A DNA stretch of 64,000 nucleotides from JAWODU01 sp046483125. GTDB taxonomy: Bacteria > Verrucomicrobiota > Kiritimatiellia > UBA8416 > JAWODU01. The translations under genes were made by a program, and so were the position numbers. The notes below the pieces were generated by a model. It made no database searches and was not told where the DNA came from. It saw nothing but the letters and a program-made list of their open reading frames with translations. Positions 51,294-59,835 of this stretch are shown here, piece after piece. Every line of letters starts with the position of its first letter. Position 1 is the stretch's first letter. The DNA is taken from positions 1 to 64,000 of the forward strand of contig JAWODU010000119.1 in NCBI GenBank assembly GCA_046483125.1. Reading direction: 5' to 3'.

Positions 51294-52286
51294 TCAGGGC
51301 TTTGCTTTCACTTTGTAATAAAACGGACCCGATCCGGTTGCCGTAACATCCGTATAACTCATGTAACCGGTCTGGACGGCCTCAAGATCTTTCGCGTCCT
51401 GCAGTAATTCAAATTCCGAGAACAGGTTGCCCGACCGGAACACGTTGTACCTGTATCCCGCCACGCACGGCCACCTGATCGTGATCCCGTCGTCCGTCAC
51501 CTCGACAACCTGGGCCGCGAACAACGATTTCATATGATTCTCGTCGTATTCAAGCAGAATTTCCAGATAATCCGGCATGCCGTCGCCGTCCGAATCTTCC
51601 GCCTTCTGTTTCTCGGACAACGCCTCCACGCTTGTAACGCCGAACCTGTTTTTCAGCAACTGTTCCACCATCGTAAACGTGGCCGCGGTGTAGTCGAAGC
51701 TTCCCGCCCCCGCCAGTCTGAAGTTGTCCACCGAGTACGACTGTTCGGCCGTGCCGCGCTGGGCGAAACGCAGGCTGATTGATTTAACAAACTGCAGATC
51801 GTCCTGCCAGATTGCGTCCGTGTTGATATCGCCCACGCCGATCCACCCCGCGGATCGGTCCAGGGATATGCCGTTTTGCGTCCATATTTCCGCTTCAGCC
51901 GATACCTGAATGCGCTTGTTGTACCACTTATGGCCGTTCGACGTTTTGATATACAGAATGGCGTTCTGCGGCAGTTCCCCCGTTCCCATAACGTCGAACA
52001 TCACGCCCGCGGCCCCGGCCGAATCGTAATCGCCGGCAAAAGCGCCGTCGGACACGCCGGGATCGGCCAGAAGAGTACCCGCCGAATAGGTCGGCATATA
52101 TTCCGTGTATTTCTCGGGGAAATCCACGCTCGTGTAACCCTCGGAAGCCGTTGAAAACCGGGCTCCGCCTTCGGCGTCGGTCAACACCCAGTCCTGCGCT
52201 TCAACGTCAAGACTTGCCGCGCCCGCGGCGCAGACACAGGCAATTGCCGCCGTCAACGCCGCAATATATTTTACTCCATACTTCAT
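51294..52286 (-). CDS. Secreted hypothetical protein with Ca-binding type repeat
   Basis: A 330-residue exported protein. The signal peptide is YIAALTAAIACVCAAGA. Residues 25-190 look like a beta-sandwich (GAAGVMFDVMGTGELPQNAILYIKTSNGHKWYN region). EDSDGDGMPDYLEILLEYD near residues 232-250 is a thrombospondin type 3/dockerin-like calcium loop. A short fibronectin-like end (GYRYNVFRSGNLFSEFELL) is typical of PVC secreted proteins. There is no PEP-CTERM tag. It is 5 bp after the previous gene and 17 bp before the PEP-CTERM gene. Confidence 0.8.
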   Translation of the reverse strand: MKYGVKYIAALTAAIACVCAAGAASLDVEAQDWVLTDAEGGARFSTASEGYTSVDFPEKYTEYMPTYSAGTLLADPGVSDGAFAGDYDSAGAAGVMFDVMGTGELPQNAILYIKTSNGHKWYNKRIQVSAEAEIWTQNGISLDRSAGWIGVGDINTDAIWQDDLQFVKSISLRFAQRGTAEQSYSVDNFRLAGAGSFDYTAATFTMVEQLLKNRFGVTSVEALSEKQKAEDSDGDGMPDYLEILLEYDENHMKSLFAAQVVEVTDDGITIRWPCVAGYRYNVFRSGNLFSEFELLQDAKDLEAVQTGYMSYTDVTATGSGPFYYKVKAKP

Positions 52287-52291
52287 GATTT

Positions 52292-53575
52292 CTACTTTGC
52301 GTTTTGTACGGCCCAGGTTTCCGTGCCCCCCGACAGGTTCCGATACCAGAACCCCTGGTAGGGTTTTATTTCATAAGAGGAACTGCTTGCGCCGTCATAC
52401 CATGTTCCGCTACTGCTTCGGAGCCGGGTATAAAGGGTGTCGTCCAGCAGGTAAATCTTGTCCCCGTCATTCGCGCCGCTGAACCCCCAGCTCGTTCCGC
52501 TGTTGACCTGCTTCGTCGTCAGGTAAGGCCACGCGACAAGATTCCAGCCGTTGCCCAGTGAAACATCGGAAAGCGAAGGTTCTACGGAATTCGGGTAGAA
52601 AGCAACAATGGCCGTACTGGTGGAGTTCGTACGTCTCAGCCAGAAACCCTGGGTCGGGCCGATCACAAGGTTCTGGTCCCCTTCGGAGTAGTCCCAGCTT
52701 CCGCCGCTCAGCGTATAAATATTCCAGCCGCCGGTCCCGCCGTTGTTGGTATAGACTCGAACCTGGTCGTTGTCGTCCAGCCCCTGCTTGAGATCGGTTC
52801 CCAATGTACTGTCCATCTGGGCCTGGTCACTGGTGTAGGCCCTCGGCGGCCGGCCCGAAAGGGTCCATGCGTTGTACGATCTTTCAGCCGTGTACACATT
52901 CGTCAGGCTCACCCCGCAGGCGTCACTGCCCACGGCAAGGGCGAAGCCGTCCACGTAAGCGTTATTGGACACGGATATAAACTCAAATTCGTTTGTCCAG
53001 ACCGCGTTCGTATGGAAGCCCATGGAGGCGGCATTGGCCCTCGACATGATAGTCTCGTATCCGTCCGTGCTGTAATAAAGATCCCATTGGCCCGCCCGGT
53101 AATCCACATGAATCCCGAACCCCAGCCACGAATTGGTCGGCAGACCCGTCACCAGGTTGCTCCAGCCGTTCGAAGCGCCCATGTCTATATAAGCTCGAAG
53201 CACCCCGGCCGTGCTCAGGTAAAAGGCCCCGGTGTCGTTTGAAGAAACGTTCGGCTCACTGCTGGCGGCGTTGGGCTTCACGTAAAAGCGGACCCACACG
53301 TTGGTATAGTCATTGGCGTTGGTGTCCGCGTTCAGAGCCAAAGCAGACTTGTTCGTGATGTAACACCCGTATGTTCCCGCCATTTTGTATGAAGTCTGTA
53401 TAACGGGATTACTGCCCGACAGGGTCCACTTCCCCCACGCGGACATTTCTCCCGCGCTGTTGGTCTCGAACCCGTCGGCGTAGGGCAAATCCACCCCGAA
53501 CCCGAAGGATATGGCGGGCACGGCCAGCAGGGCTATGCAGGCCAACACGGCAAATTGTACATACATCTGCTTCAT
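52292..53575 (-). CDS. Secreted hypothetical protein, LamG-like plus repeat domains
   Basis: A 427-residue exported protein. The signal peptide is VQFAVLACIALLAVPAISFG. Residues 25-220 form a concanavalin/LamG-like sandwich: YADGFETNSAGEMSAWGKWTLSG, then NVWVRFYVKPNA and QWDLYYSTDGY. The second half carries two related modules around QGFWLRRTNS and YQGFWYRNLSG, with NGWNLVAWPYLTT between them. The start at 53575 has AGGG 5 nt upstream. It heads the three-gene secreted unit. Function is unknown; binding to polysaccharide or cell surface is a guess. Confidence 0.78.
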   Translation of the reverse strand: MKQMYVQFAVLACIALLAVPAISFGFGVDLPYADGFETNSAGEMSAWGKWTLSGSNPVIQTSYKMAGTYGCYITNKSALALNADTNANDYTNVWVRFYVKPNAASSEPNVSSNDTGAFYLSTAGVLRAYIDMGASNGWSNLVTGLPTNSWLGFGIHVDYRAGQWDLYYSTDGYETIMSRANAASMGFHTNAVWTNEFEFISVSNNAYVDGFALAVGSDACGVSLTNVYTAERSYNAWTLSGRPPRAYTSDQAQMDSTLGTDLKQGLDDNDQVRVYTNNGGTGGWNIYTLSGGSWDYSEGDQNLVIGPTQGFWLRRTNSTSTAIVAFYPNSVEPSLSDVSLGNGWNLVAWPYLTTKQVNSGTSWGFSGANDGDKIYLLDDTLYTRLRSSSGTWYDGASSSSYEIKPYQGFWYRNLSGGTETWAVQNAK

Positions 53576-53634
53576 TGTTGCCCTAATTATCCCAATTTGG
53601 ACCACCGGAGTCAATAAAAAAACAGAATTTCTCG

Positions 53635-53784
53635 TTTTGGCTTCCGCCCCTGCCGCCTTGCCTGTCCACCGTAGTCCGGCGGGCGCGGCAGGAGCGGAAG
53701 ATTGGGGGAAAACGCCGGCGTTTTCCCCTTATTTCCTTCACGCCTTCGTCCGTCATCTGACGGACTACGGCGGGCGGGGCAAGG
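53635..53784 (+). repeat. Two-hairpin dispersed element, copy B
   Basis: It begins TTTTGGCTTCCGCCCC like copy A (40478-40600, opposite strand). CCTGCCGCC pairs with a downstream GGCGCGGCAGGAG region, then a hairpin GGGGAAAACGCC/GGCGTTTTCCCC has nearly perfect arms. The last 45 bp repeat the inner stem CGTCCGTC and GACGGACTACGGCGG. It fills the gap between the MORN gene and the secreted-protein operon. Confidence 0.75.
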
Positions 53785-53789
53785 TCAGA

Positions 53790-55163
53790 TCAGCCTCCTC
53801 GCACAAACCGGTCATTTTCCCATACCCCCTCAACCCGTCTCCCGTCGGAAAATATCCACACCCCGCGCCCGTGTTTTTTTCCGCTTCGGAATTCCCCCCT
53901 GTATTCCTCTCCCCCGGGATAAATGTAACGGCCTTTCTGCCCGTGTCTCCTGCCGTCCCTGAAGGGGCCTATGTATTTAGCCCCGTCGGCGTAGGTGTAG
54001 ATACCCGGACCTTCCCGCACGCCGTTTACGAATTTTCCTTTATACACGTCGCCGTTCGTAAAACAGAACACTCCCTGTCCGTGTTTCACTCCGTTTTTGA
54101 AATCCCCTTCGTACTTACTGCCGTCCCTGTAAACCATCGTTCCCTTACCGCTCATTACGCCGTCCCTGAATTCACCCGTGTATCTGTTCCCGTTGTGAAA
54201 CGTCATTGTCCCTCTGCCGTGTTTCACGTCGTCCCTGAACCCGCCCACGTAGCGGTCCCCGTTATGATGAATGAACACGCCATGCCCGTGTTTCATATCG
54301 TTCCTGAATTCGCCTTCGTAACGGTCCCCGTTCCTGTAATAGTAAACGCCGCGCCCGTGAAACAGACCGTCCTTGAACTGCCCCTCGTAGCGGTCCCCGT
54401 TCGGCAATTCGACTACCGATATTTCAGAAGGCGATATTTCTTCAGTTGTCACGTCCCCGCCGGTTTCAGGCGGCGGTTCCGGAACGGATTCCGCGTAAGC
54501 GCCGGATGCCGCTTCAGGTTCATCCTTTATTGCGAAGGGAGCCGAGGTTTCCGTCGCAAATTCTTCCGTCCCCGCGCCGGTAAACGTCTCTGTTTCTGCA
54601 TGCTTCAGCAGATTCGAATACTGCGTTTTCAGCTCCCGGATCTGCTGTTTGCCCTGCAGTAATTCTTCTTCCGCCTTCTCAAGACGGAGCCGGAGCCTCG
54701 TGACAGTCTCGTCGCCGCCGTTATCCGGTTCGACGCGCGAAGCAACCCATCGGCTGAACCTCTTCAGGTCGCGCTTCAGCACTACACTTTCTCTTTCATG
54801 CTCGGTCACGGTATCATCAAGACTGGCTTTTAATTCCGCTTCCGTCTCCCGCAGGTTGTTCACTTCGCCGCCCAGGTCCACCATGTCCGCGGCGTAGCGG
54901 GCGGTCTGGGCGCTTATTTCATTCACGCCTTCCATGGCTTTTCTGGATCTGCGCAGGACCGTGATGCCGACCGAGCTGAAGACAACCAGCATGCCTGCCA
55001 CGATAAGCAGAAACGTCGTTCCCAGCCACGCGACGATTCGCCTGGTCCGGTTGCGTTCCGTTTCAACGAAACGCTGAACCACGGCCATCGTCGCCACCGG
55101 GTCCAGCACCCGGGGCAGTGAATCGCCGCCGGGGCCGTGGACTTCGTACTGTTCCGTTTCCAT
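53790..55163 (-). CDS. MORN-repeat membrane protein with coiled coil
   Basis: A 457-residue protein. One membrane helix lies near residues 44-66 (IVAWLGTTFLLIVAGMLVVFSS). A coiled coil follows to about residue 195, then a disordered acidic linker. Nine MORN repeats end the protein, each like GDRYEGEFRNDMKHGHGVFIHH. MORN repeats bind lipids or proteins and are often on the cytoplasmic side in eukaryotes. Here they would be periplasmic if the helix is a signal anchor. The gene lies just downstream of gspM with a REP between, so an assembly or scaffold role for the secretion system is possible. Confidence 0.85.
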   Translation of the reverse strand: METEQYEVHGPGGDSLPRVLDPVATMAVVQRFVETERNRTRRIVAWLGTTFLLIVAGMLVVFSSVGITVLRRSRKAMEGVNEISAQTARYAADMVDLGGEVNNLRETEAELKASLDDTVTEHERESVVLKRDLKRFSRWVASRVEPDNGGDETVTRLRLRLEKAEEELLQGKQQIRELKTQYSNLLKHAETETFTGAGTEEFATETSAPFAIKDEPEAASGAYAESVPEPPPETGGDVTTEEISPSEISVVELPNGDRYEGQFKDGLFHGRGVYYYRNGDRYEGEFRNDMKHGHGVFIHHNGDRYVGGFRDDVKHGRGTMTFHNGNRYTGEFRDGVMSGKGTMVYRDGSKYEGDFKNGVKHGQGVFCFTNGDVYKGKFVNGVREGPGIYTYADGAKYIGPFRDGRRHGQKGRYIYPGGEEYRGEFRSGKKHGRGVWIFSDGRRVEGVWENDRFVRGG

Positions 55164-55181
55164 GTTAAGTATTTTCCCGAC

Positions 55182-55211
55182 CTTCGGCGAACAGGGGTTC
55201 GCCTCCTACAG
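55182..55211 (-). repeat. REP-like element with GTAG head, variant stem
   Basis: Minus strand: TGTAGGAG, then arms GGCGAAC and GTTCGCC. Compared with the copy at 50471 the stem bases differ but remain paired. It lies between gspM and the MORN gene. Confidence 0.7.
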
Positions 55212-55269
55212 TTTCTTCCCGGCCTTTCCGCCCTTCCTGTGAATCTCTCTCCCCGTCGGTCATCCCTTC

Positions 55270-55839
55270 TTACTCGCCCGCTTTTTCCCCTTCCGGAACT
55301 CTGACCAGTTTTGTCACCAGCATGGAGCCCTTGCGGGACTCCGGACCTTCCCCGCCGGGAGACAGCGTAAGGTTCTGGACGGTAAGCAAACCGGGTCTTG
55401 TACGCACCGTGTAGAGAAACCTCAGCAGTTGATCCATCCCGGCGCCGAATCTGCCGATTTCCACCAGGCACTCTTCGCACCATCCCATCTCCCGCGGTTC
55501 TCTGGGCAGAGTGGAATCAAGACGCAGACCGGTTTCCCTTGCCATCATATCGATTTCCATGTTCAGCCCGTCAATGGCTTCGGCGCTTGACGGCGCCTTT
55601 TCGATTCTATCGCTGATCCGGAGAAAACGCGCGTGTGCAACCCCCTTGCGGCTCAAAGCGCTTTTACGATAATCGAAAAGGTTCTCTTCCTTTTCAATAT
55701 CCATGCTCAGTTCCCGGAATGTCCCGGTTATTGTCTGTATCACCAGCCGGTCCATGAAAACCCAGAAAACACAGGCTACAGCTATGATCAGGCCGATTTT
55801 TTCCCGCTGTTTGAGTTTGTCGAGCTTGTCGAGGATCAT
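55270..55839 (-). CDS. gspM: Type II secretion protein M / PilO-like
   Basis: A 189-residue single-pass inner membrane protein. A short cytoplasmic part (LDKLDKLKQREKIG) precedes one helix (LIIAVACVFWVFMDRLV), then a periplasmic coiled coil and a ferredoxin-like fold: MARETGLRLDSTLPREPRE, then VEIGRFGAGMDQLLRFLYTVRTRPGLLTVQNLTLSP. This is the GspM/PilO arrangement. Its ATG overlaps the gene before by 4 bp. It pairs with the GspL-like protein in the inner membrane platform. Confidence 0.85.
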   Translation of the reverse strand: MILDKLDKLKQREKIGLIIAVACVFWVFMDRLVIQTITGTFRELSMDIEKEENLFDYRKSALSRKGVAHARFLRISDRIEKAPSSAEAIDGLNMEIDMMARETGLRLDSTLPREPREMGWCEECLVEIGRFGAGMDQLLRFLYTVRTRPGLLTVQNLTLSPGGEGPESRKGSMLVTKLVRVPEGEKAGE

Positions 55840-57299
55840 TCTTCTTTCTCCAGTTCACACACAACCGTGAACTTGTACTTCCTGGTCCGCGAATCTCTGT
55901 TTATCCTGTCGGCTTTGACGTTTTCAAAAAGGGGTGAATTTTCCAGGTTCTGCACAAAACCGCTGATTTCCCCCCGCGAGTCCGAACTGCCTTCAAACCG
56001 CGCCCTCCCGCCTTCACGGGCGATGCCCATGTTCTGAAACATCACACCGCTCTTTTCCGGAACCGAATGATGGATTTCATTCAGCAGATTCACCATTGAG
56101 CGTTTCAGATCCGCTCGTTTTGCCCCTGTATTCGCTATCCGGGTCCACATTTCAATTTTCTTCACCTCCGGGGCAATGCGCTCGGACTCGGCTCTGACGG
56201 CATCCAGCCGGCTCTCCATCGTGCTGAACTTTGTCGTCGCGTAAAGTGATCCCGATACCATCACCGCCATTATCATCGCGGCCAGCGCGGTAAGGTTTCT
56301 CGCTTTCCCGGTAAGCTTTTTTCTCAACAGGACCGACTCGGGAACAAGATTCAATTCGAGGCCGTCCTGTGCCAGCGCCATCCCGGCCAGCGATACCAGC
56401 GATACCGCGCTTATTTTCTTCTCCATGCCCGCCGGAGGCCTGACTTTCCCGCCAAGGGCGTCGGTGCAATCACGCGTTTCCACCGGCAGATCCGTTTCGG
56501 TGTTCAAAGCATTATGGAGATCTTTAACATGCGGTCCCGCGCCGGTGATAATTATTCGCTCCGGGGCGGGCGAGTCCGATTCCCCGCGGTAAGCTTCAAG
56601 CAGGCGCTTGGCCTCCCTGCAGTATTTCTGCGTTGCCGCCGCGTCTCCCCCGGCCAGTTCCTCCGCCCCGGTAAGTATGCTCTGCGTAAACAGAAGCTGA
56701 TCGCCGGCGATAACGCAGAAATCAGTGTAATACGAGTCAATATCCAGCACCACCGAAGTCTTTCCGGATTTTCCTTCCGAAAAAGCGTGCCCGTACCAGT
56801 TCAGCAGTCCTTCAGTGCTCACCGACATGACCGCTTCTTCGACTCCCGCCGCTTCCAGAACGCTGAACCTCTGCCTCAGGATACTGCGCTGGGCTATTGC
56901 CAGCATAATCCTGCTGTAACCTTCCCGTCCCGACGATCCGATTCTGTAATCGTAAACGATTTCGTCCTTCGAATACGGAGTCTGCCTGCCAACCTGCAGA
57001 TCCAGCATATCTTCCAGTTCGGCCTGATCGGTCGAAGGCATTTCAAGCATCCTCACGTTCACCATCTGCCTTGGAATACATGCGGCTACCGGCGCCTTCG
57101 ACGAACCCGCAGTCTTCATTGCCGCCGACAGCGCTTTCTGGAGTGATTGCGCCGAACCATCCACCTCGGCGATATAGAGACCCGAAAGCGCCGCGCCGCG
57201 CCGTGAAGGCCGCGCCAGCGCCGCCTTTACCCACCGCGAGCCCAGCTCAACTACAATAAAGGGCTTTCCCGACCGTGATTTGGATTTCTTCTGCGCCAT
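55836..57299 (-). CDS. gspL: GspL-like protein: PilM domain fused to PilN domain
   Basis: A 487-residue protein. Residues 1-300 form an actin-like PilM domain: FIVVELGSRWVKAALARPS, DIDSYYTDFCVI and ERIIITGAGPHVKDL. One membrane helix near 335-352 (LTALAAMIMAVMVSGSLYA) precedes a PilN-like periplasmic coiled coil and ferredoxin-like domain (EGSSDSRGEISGFVQNLENSPLFENVKADRI). Type IV pilus systems split these into PilM and PilN; GspL of secretion systems is a similar fusion. It overlaps gspM by 4 bp. It links the cytoplasmic ATPase GspE to the inner membrane. Confidence 0.88.
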   Translation of the reverse strand: MAQKKSKSRSGKPFIVVELGSRWVKAALARPSRRGAALSGLYIAEVDGSAQSLQKALSAAMKTAGSSKAPVAACIPRQMVNVRMLEMPSTDQAELEDMLDLQVGRQTPYSKDEIVYDYRIGSSGREGYSRIMLAIAQRSILRQRFSVLEAAGVEEAVMSVSTEGLLNWYGHAFSEGKSGKTSVVLDIDSYYTDFCVIAGDQLLFTQSILTGAEELAGGDAAATQKYCREAKRLLEAYRGESDSPAPERIIITGAGPHVKDLHNALNTETDLPVETRDCTDALGGKVRPPAGMEKKISAVSLVSLAGMALAQDGLELNLVPESVLLRKKLTGKARNLTALAAMIMAVMVSGSLYATTKFSTMESRLDAVRAESERIAPEVKKIEMWTRIANTGAKRADLKRSMVNLLNEIHHSVPEKSGVMFQNMGIAREGGRARFEGSSDSRGEISGFVQNLENSPLFENVKADRINRDSRTRKYKFTVVCELEKEE

Positions 57300-57330
57300 T
57301 AAGACCGACCTGCTCGTTCAAGGTTGTTTA

Positions 57331-57463
57331 CCTCATCCCTCATCCGTCATCTGTGGTTGCTCCCCTCTCCTCCCATCTTAATCCCCATCTTTATCTTAAT
57401 CCTTATCTCCCCGTCTGAACTCCGTCGTCCGTCATCCGTCGTCCGCCCTCCGTCGTCCGACAG
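57331..57463. repeat. Hexanucleotide array and CCGTCGT heptanucleotide array
   Basis: Short CCCTCAT/CCGTCAT units (57331-57355) come first, then ATCTTA/ATCCCC hexamers (57372-57411), and then six heptamers CCGTCGT, CCGTCAT, CCGTCGT, CCGCCCT, CCGTCGT and CCGACAG (57422-57463). The last ends 1 bp before the gspK stop. It fills the gspK-gspL gap. Confidence 0.75.
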
Positions 57464-57464
57464 A

Positions 57465-58502
57465 CTACCGTTCCCGCCAGTCCAGAACCGTATCATTTTC
57501 CCGGTCGAACACAAAGGCTATCCGGTAACCGGCCTGTATTTCCCCTGAACCCTTGCCTCCTGCCCGCTCTACCCACCCTGTGCTTGTGCCGCGAAAACAC
57601 GAAGAACGGATCTCTGCGTCGGCCATCATGGCCGCCAAAACACCTCTCTCCTCCGGTTCAAGCGGCTCAAATCCGTGCAGAGCCGCCATAACCGACGGGA
57701 TACTCGGTTCGGTAAACTGCCCCCCGGCTTCCCGGAAATCAACTATACGCTCAACTACTGCAAGCGCAACGTCCGTTTCCCCGCGGCAATGCGAAACCGC
57801 CAGACATTCGAGCGCCTCCCTGCCGGCAGTGTTGATATTGATCTTCCCCCTACCGTACAGCGTAACGTGCGGTCCGATCCTTGCCGCAACTTCTTCGTTT
57901 ATGCCCTTAATCAACAGCAATTCTTCGATACAGCCGATCGCGCCGTCACGACACTCGTAAGGCGGTCTCAGGTTCTGATAATATTCGTTTTCCGCCCCGC
58001 CGGTCAAGACGTCTTGATTCCTGTCGCGCCAGTCCATCACGGCAGACGCCGTTTCCCCGGCCGTCAAAGGGTCGAGATCGCCGACGCGTACCAGAAGAGC
58101 TTCCAGCAGGGGCCGGCCCGCGCTATTCAGGTTAATGCGGCTCTCCTCGTCGGAAAGACCGAAGCTTTCCTCACCGCCGGATACCACCGAAAAGCCGCCC
58201 GCCCCGATACTCACTGACCAAAGCCCGTCCTCGATGTCCGAATTCCAGGCTTCTCCCGGTCCGTCCCATGCGTTGGTGTCCGTCATCAGGATAAAAAACG
58301 CTTGTTCCGCCCCGGCCGCGGCCAGGCATCGCGCCTTCGCGGAGTACCTGTTCCTTTCAGCCAGCGCCAGGTTCGCCGAAACATACGCCCCAACGGCCAC
58401 TGCCAGGGCCGCCAGAAAAAAAAGCACCCAGACAGCCAGGATCACGACGCTCGAAGACCGCCTTCCTGCGTCCCGGAATCCTGTCACACCGGCATTCTTC
58501 AT
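57465..58502 (-). CDS. gspK: Type II secretion minor pseudopilin K
   Basis: A 345-residue GspK. The N-terminus has an SSVVILAVWVLFFLAALAVAVGAYV pilin-like helix; the +5 Glu of other pilins is absent, as usual in GspK. The large periplasmic domain follows with ESRINLNSAGRPLLEALL, CIEELLLIKGINEEVAARI and NINTAGREALECL (helix-hairpin-helix-like repeats characteristic of GspK). GspK caps the pseudopilus tip with GspI and GspJ. It overlaps gspJ by 4 bp. Confidence 0.92.
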   Translation of the reverse strand: MKNAGVTGFRDAGRRSSSVVILAVWVLFFLAALAVAVGAYVSANLALAERNRYSAKARCLAAAGAEQAFFILMTDTNAWDGPGEAWNSDIEDGLWSVSIGAGGFSVVSGGEESFGLSDEESRINLNSAGRPLLEALLVRVGDLDPLTAGETASAVMDWRDRNQDVLTGGAENEYYQNLRPPYECRDGAIGCIEELLLIKGINEEVAARIGPHVTLYGRGKININTAGREALECLAVSHCRGETDVALAVVERIVDFREAGGQFTEPSIPSVMAALHGFEPLEPEERGVLAAMMADAEIRSSCFRGTSTGWVERAGGKGSGEIQAGYRIAFVFDRENDTVLDWRER

Positions 58503-59134
58503 CGTTTCTGAGAATCCACTGCCCCCCGGGCCCGCAGAACAACAGTTCTGCTGAAAGTCTTTCTCCCCCCTTCGCCCGAAAACGATACCTCTATTCTCAC
58601 CGCCGACGGCGGATTGGTCGGATTATGCCACTCCTCATGCCATACAGCGCCATCCGGACCCTCGACAAGCCCGTCGCTTTTGTCTTCCCGGGGCGCTTCC
58701 AGATAAAGAAACTTCACGCTTTCAGCCCCGTCAAAAAGGTTTTCTTCCCCCCTGCCCGGCGGCGGCTCGGCGCCCGGGAAGGGCCATGTTTTACGCATCA
58801 GGGCGCCGCGCCTGAAATCAAAACTGTATCTGACCGTTCCCATTCGCCCGACGCCCTCCGCCTCGCTTCCGTCCAGCCGGACAGGGAGCGAAAATTCGCT
58901 CCGTTCACCTTTGAAAGCAACGCCGTAAAAGTCGGGAACACCGGCCAGGTCTTTTGCCGTTATGCCCAGCCCCGGAATCACCTTTGACTCAACGGCGTGA
59001 TGTTCGACGGCTTTTTCCCAGACCTTTATGCCTCCCGATACCGACGCTCCAATTACGCCGATCACCACCCCCAATATCAGGACCGCGACAAGAAGTTCGA
59101 TAAGGGTAAAACCTTTGCGGCTTACGGACGTCAT
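58499..59134 (-). CDS. gspJ: Type II secretion minor pseudopilin J
   Basis: A 211-residue prepilin-like protein. The leader MTSVSRKG is cut before FTLIELLVAVLILGVVIG, with the conserved +5 Glu. The rest has beta strands with GLGITAKDLAGVPDFYGVAFKGERSEFSLPV, then RYSFDFRRGALMRKTWPFPG, matching GspJ. The start at 59134 overlaps the gspI stop by 4 bp (ATGA); upstream in-frame sequence to 59197 is not needed. It works with GspI and GspK at the pseudopilus tip. Confidence 0.92.
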   Translation of the reverse strand: MTSVSRKGFTLIELLVAVLILGVVIGVIGASVSGGIKVWEKAVEHHAVESKVIPGLGITAKDLAGVPDFYGVAFKGERSEFSLPVRLDGSEAEGVGRMGTVRYSFDFRRGALMRKTWPFPGAEPPPGRGEENLFDGAESVKFLYLEAPREDKSDGLVEGPDGAVWHEEWHNPTNPPSAVRIEVSFSGEGGRKTFSRTVVLRARGAVDSQKR

Positions 59135-59835
59135 TTTTTCTCTTTTGTTCCCAAGTAAGTGCACAACGCAACACTGCGGTCGGAGCCTTCCTTCCACACC
59201 GTTACCTTAACCAGGTTCAGCTTCCTTTCGGTTATGCCTTCCTTTTCGTCGATTCCGCGTTCCACGCTTCCGATCTCCTCTGTTTCCACCTGCCAGTAGA
59301 AAAGAGGCTCTTTCTTTTCGAATATACCTCCGGAGGCCGTGACACCCAACTCTCCGTACTTTGCCGCCGACAGTTCTAACTCGGACATTTTTTCGCGTGC
59401 CAGCTCAGTGCACTTCACGGTTTCGGCCGAAGCCCCCATGGCCGACAGGCATGTGTTCATGGCCTGAAGAACAGCGGTGATCCCGACGGAAAGTATTACC
59501 ACCGCAACCAGAACTTCTATGAGAGTGAAGGAAGAGTGCGATGTGCGGTGTGCGGTGTGCGATGTGCGATGTGGGTTGTGCGTTGTGCGATGTGGGTTGT
59601 GCGATGTGGGTTGCGGGTTTTGCGATGCGGCTTGCGGGTTCCGGGTTGCGGGATGGGAGATTCGCCGATCAGGGGATCGGCTCCTACAGTGGGAGGTGCA
59701 TCGGGTGCTCGCCCCGGCGTAGTACCGCGCAAGCGGGACGAAGCCGGGCCGGGTGTCGGCCGCATCCCGAACCTGCCCCGGCGCAGTTCCGCGCAAGCGG
59801 GACGAAGCCGGGTTACTCCTCATCCGGGCGCACAT
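59131..59835 (-). CDS. gspI: Type II secretion minor pseudopilin I with repeat-encoded leader
   Basis: The pilin part (59131-59529) begins SFTLIEVLVAVVILSVGITAVLQ with the +5 Glu, and its small domain (LAREKMSELELSAAKYGELG, FYWQVETEE) matches GspI. The -1 residue is Ser rather than Gly. No ATG, GTG or TTG occurs between the pilin motif and a codon near 59835, although the frame stays open. Translation from there would add 102 residues encoded by two 38-bp direct repeats, a REP and 17 heptamers (HNPHRTTHNPHRTSH-like). Usual leaders are 6-10 residues. Either the leader is genuinely long, or a non-standard start is used, or the gene is damaged. Confidence 0.8.
   Translation of the reverse strand: MCARMRSNPASSRLRGTAPGQVRDAADTRPGFVPLARYYAGASTRCTSHCRSRSPDRRISHPATRNPQAASQNPQPTSHNPHRTTHNPHRTSHTAHRTSHSSFTLIEVLVAVVILSVGITAVLQAMNTCLSAMGASAETVKCTELAREKMSELELSAAKYGELGVTASGGIFEKKEPLFYWQVETEEIGSVERGIDEKEGITERKLNLVKVTVWKEGSDRSVALCTYLGTKEKK
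59536..59654. repeat. Heptanucleotide tandem array, units GTGCGAT and GTGGGTT
   Basis: About seventeen 7-nt units: GTGCGAT, GTGCGGT, GTGGGTT, GTGCGTT, and degenerate GCGGGTT and CCGGGTT at the far end. It ends 6 bp from the first codon of the GspI pilin motif and is in an open frame. Confidence 0.85.
59661..59689 (-). repeat. REP-like element with GTAG head
   Basis: Minus strand: CTGTAGGAG followed by arms GCCGATC and GATCGGC around CCCT-type loop; same stem as the copy at 50471. It lies within the gspI open frame, between the heptamer array and the 38-bp direct repeats. Confidence 0.7.
59711..59812. repeat. Two 38-bp direct repeats
   Basis: 59711-59748 and 59775-59812 differ at only 2 of 38 positions. 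Each contains CCGCGCAAGCGGGACGAAGC. The second ends exactly at the gspG stop codon. Because the spacing (64 bp) is not a multiple of 3, the two copies are read in different frames in gspI. Confidence 0.8.

Noticed and set aside
59536..59654. CRISPR-like array
   Set aside because: The period is 7 nt with no spacers of constant length and no cas genes are near; it is a tandem array.
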